Both the position numbers and the translations under genes were made by a program. Below are positions 7,091 to 7,396 of a DNA stretch of 7,396 nucleotides, piece by piece. The notes under the pieces were generated by a model, which was not told where the DNA came from, did no database searches, and saw only the letters and a program-made list of their open reading frames with translations. The stretch's first letter is position 1. Each line of letters opens with the position of its first letter. The DNA comes from JBLHRE01 sp047625765 (GTDB lineage: Bacteria > Bacteroidota > Bacteroidia > Flavobacteriales > JBLHRE01): the NCBI GenBank assembly GCA_047625765.1, contig JBLHRE010000092.1, positions 1-7,396 on the forward strand, in the 5' to 3' direction.

Positions 7091-7396
7091 AATGACATCC
7101 CCGATGGGGATTAATCATATTTAACCACCTGTCCAACATCATTTCTACCTTAATGATTTCATGGATATATAACGAAAAAATCATCTCGTCTTACTATCAA
7201 TAGAGCCAGGGAAATGACATCCCTGATGGGGATTAATCATATTTAACCACCTGTCCAACATCATTTCTACCTTAATGATTTCATGGGTTATAACGAAAAA
7301 AATCATCTCGTCTTACTATCAATAGAGCCAGGTAAATGACATCCCCGATGGGGATTAATCATATTTAACCACCTGTCCAACATCATTTCCACCTTA
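7091..7396. repeat. 122-bp direct tandem repeat array (2.5 copies, open at the window end)
   Basis: Copy 1 spans 7091-7212, copy 2 spans 7213-7334, and copy 3 starts at 7335 and is cut by the window end after 62 bases. The spacing is exactly 122 bp in both steps. Copies 1 and 2 differ at only a few places: C7102 versus T7224, ATATATAACG versus GTTATAACG just after CATGG, a run of six versus seven As, and G7211 versus T7333. Copy 3 differs from copy 1 in its visible part only at 7390. The unit opens with a hairpin ATCCCC-GAT-GGGGAT (7097-7111), which in copy 2 keeps pairing through a U-G wobble. The palindrome GATTAATC follows. The rest is AT-rich with several ATGATT/AATCAT inverted repeats. 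The period is not a multiple of three, and I see no reading frame that would encode a repeated protein. No gene is visible in this 360-bp tail. Confidence 0.93.

Noticed and set aside
7119..7295. Integron attC sites
   Set aside because: ATTTAAC fits the RYYYAAC half-site, but no matching GTTRRRY partner is at a proper position (copy 2 has GTTATAA), and no gene cassettes lie between the units.
7091..7396. CRISPR array
   Set aside because: The entire 122-bp unit is repeated with almost no variation, so there are no unique spacers between conserved repeats, and no cas genes are present.

Overview
The window looks like chromosomal DNA from a Bacteroidota species, probably from a flavobacterial, chitinophagal or cytophagal lineage; the sequence does not settle which. 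The evidence is a type IX secretion sorting domain, a DUF4369/DUF5106-type thioredoxin-fold protein, AT-rich DNA, no strong Shine-Dalgarno sequences, and one TAnnTTTG-like promoter element.

Layout. Positions 1-986 (+) hold the 3' end of a gene for a secreted T9SS cargo protein with jelly-roll-like modules. It converges on a leftward pair, recG (4608 to 2500) and then a periplasmic thioredoxin-family lipid- or envelope-associated redox protein (2443 to 1016). One near-perfect 28-nt hairpin fills the 29-bp gap between the two converging stop codons and can terminate transcription in both directions. A 51-bp divergent spacer (4609-4659) separates recG from a rightward pair: an M14-family zinc carboxypeptidase-like lipoprotein (4660-6432) and, 19 bp later, a MarC-family membrane protein (6452-7036). 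The last 360 bp (7037-7396) carry no convincing gene. They hold three short GC-rich hairpins followed by a 122-bp direct tandem repeat, present as two full copies and a third that runs off the window edge.

The genes are mostly housekeeping or envelope functions: DNA repair helicase, thiol redox, peptide hydrolysis and an inner-membrane protein. They do not form an obvious single pathway. I see no defence system, mobile element, tRNA, rRNA or CRISPR array. The part least explained by known families is the 122-bp tandem array with its REP-like hairpins at the right end, and that is where a closer look is most justified.
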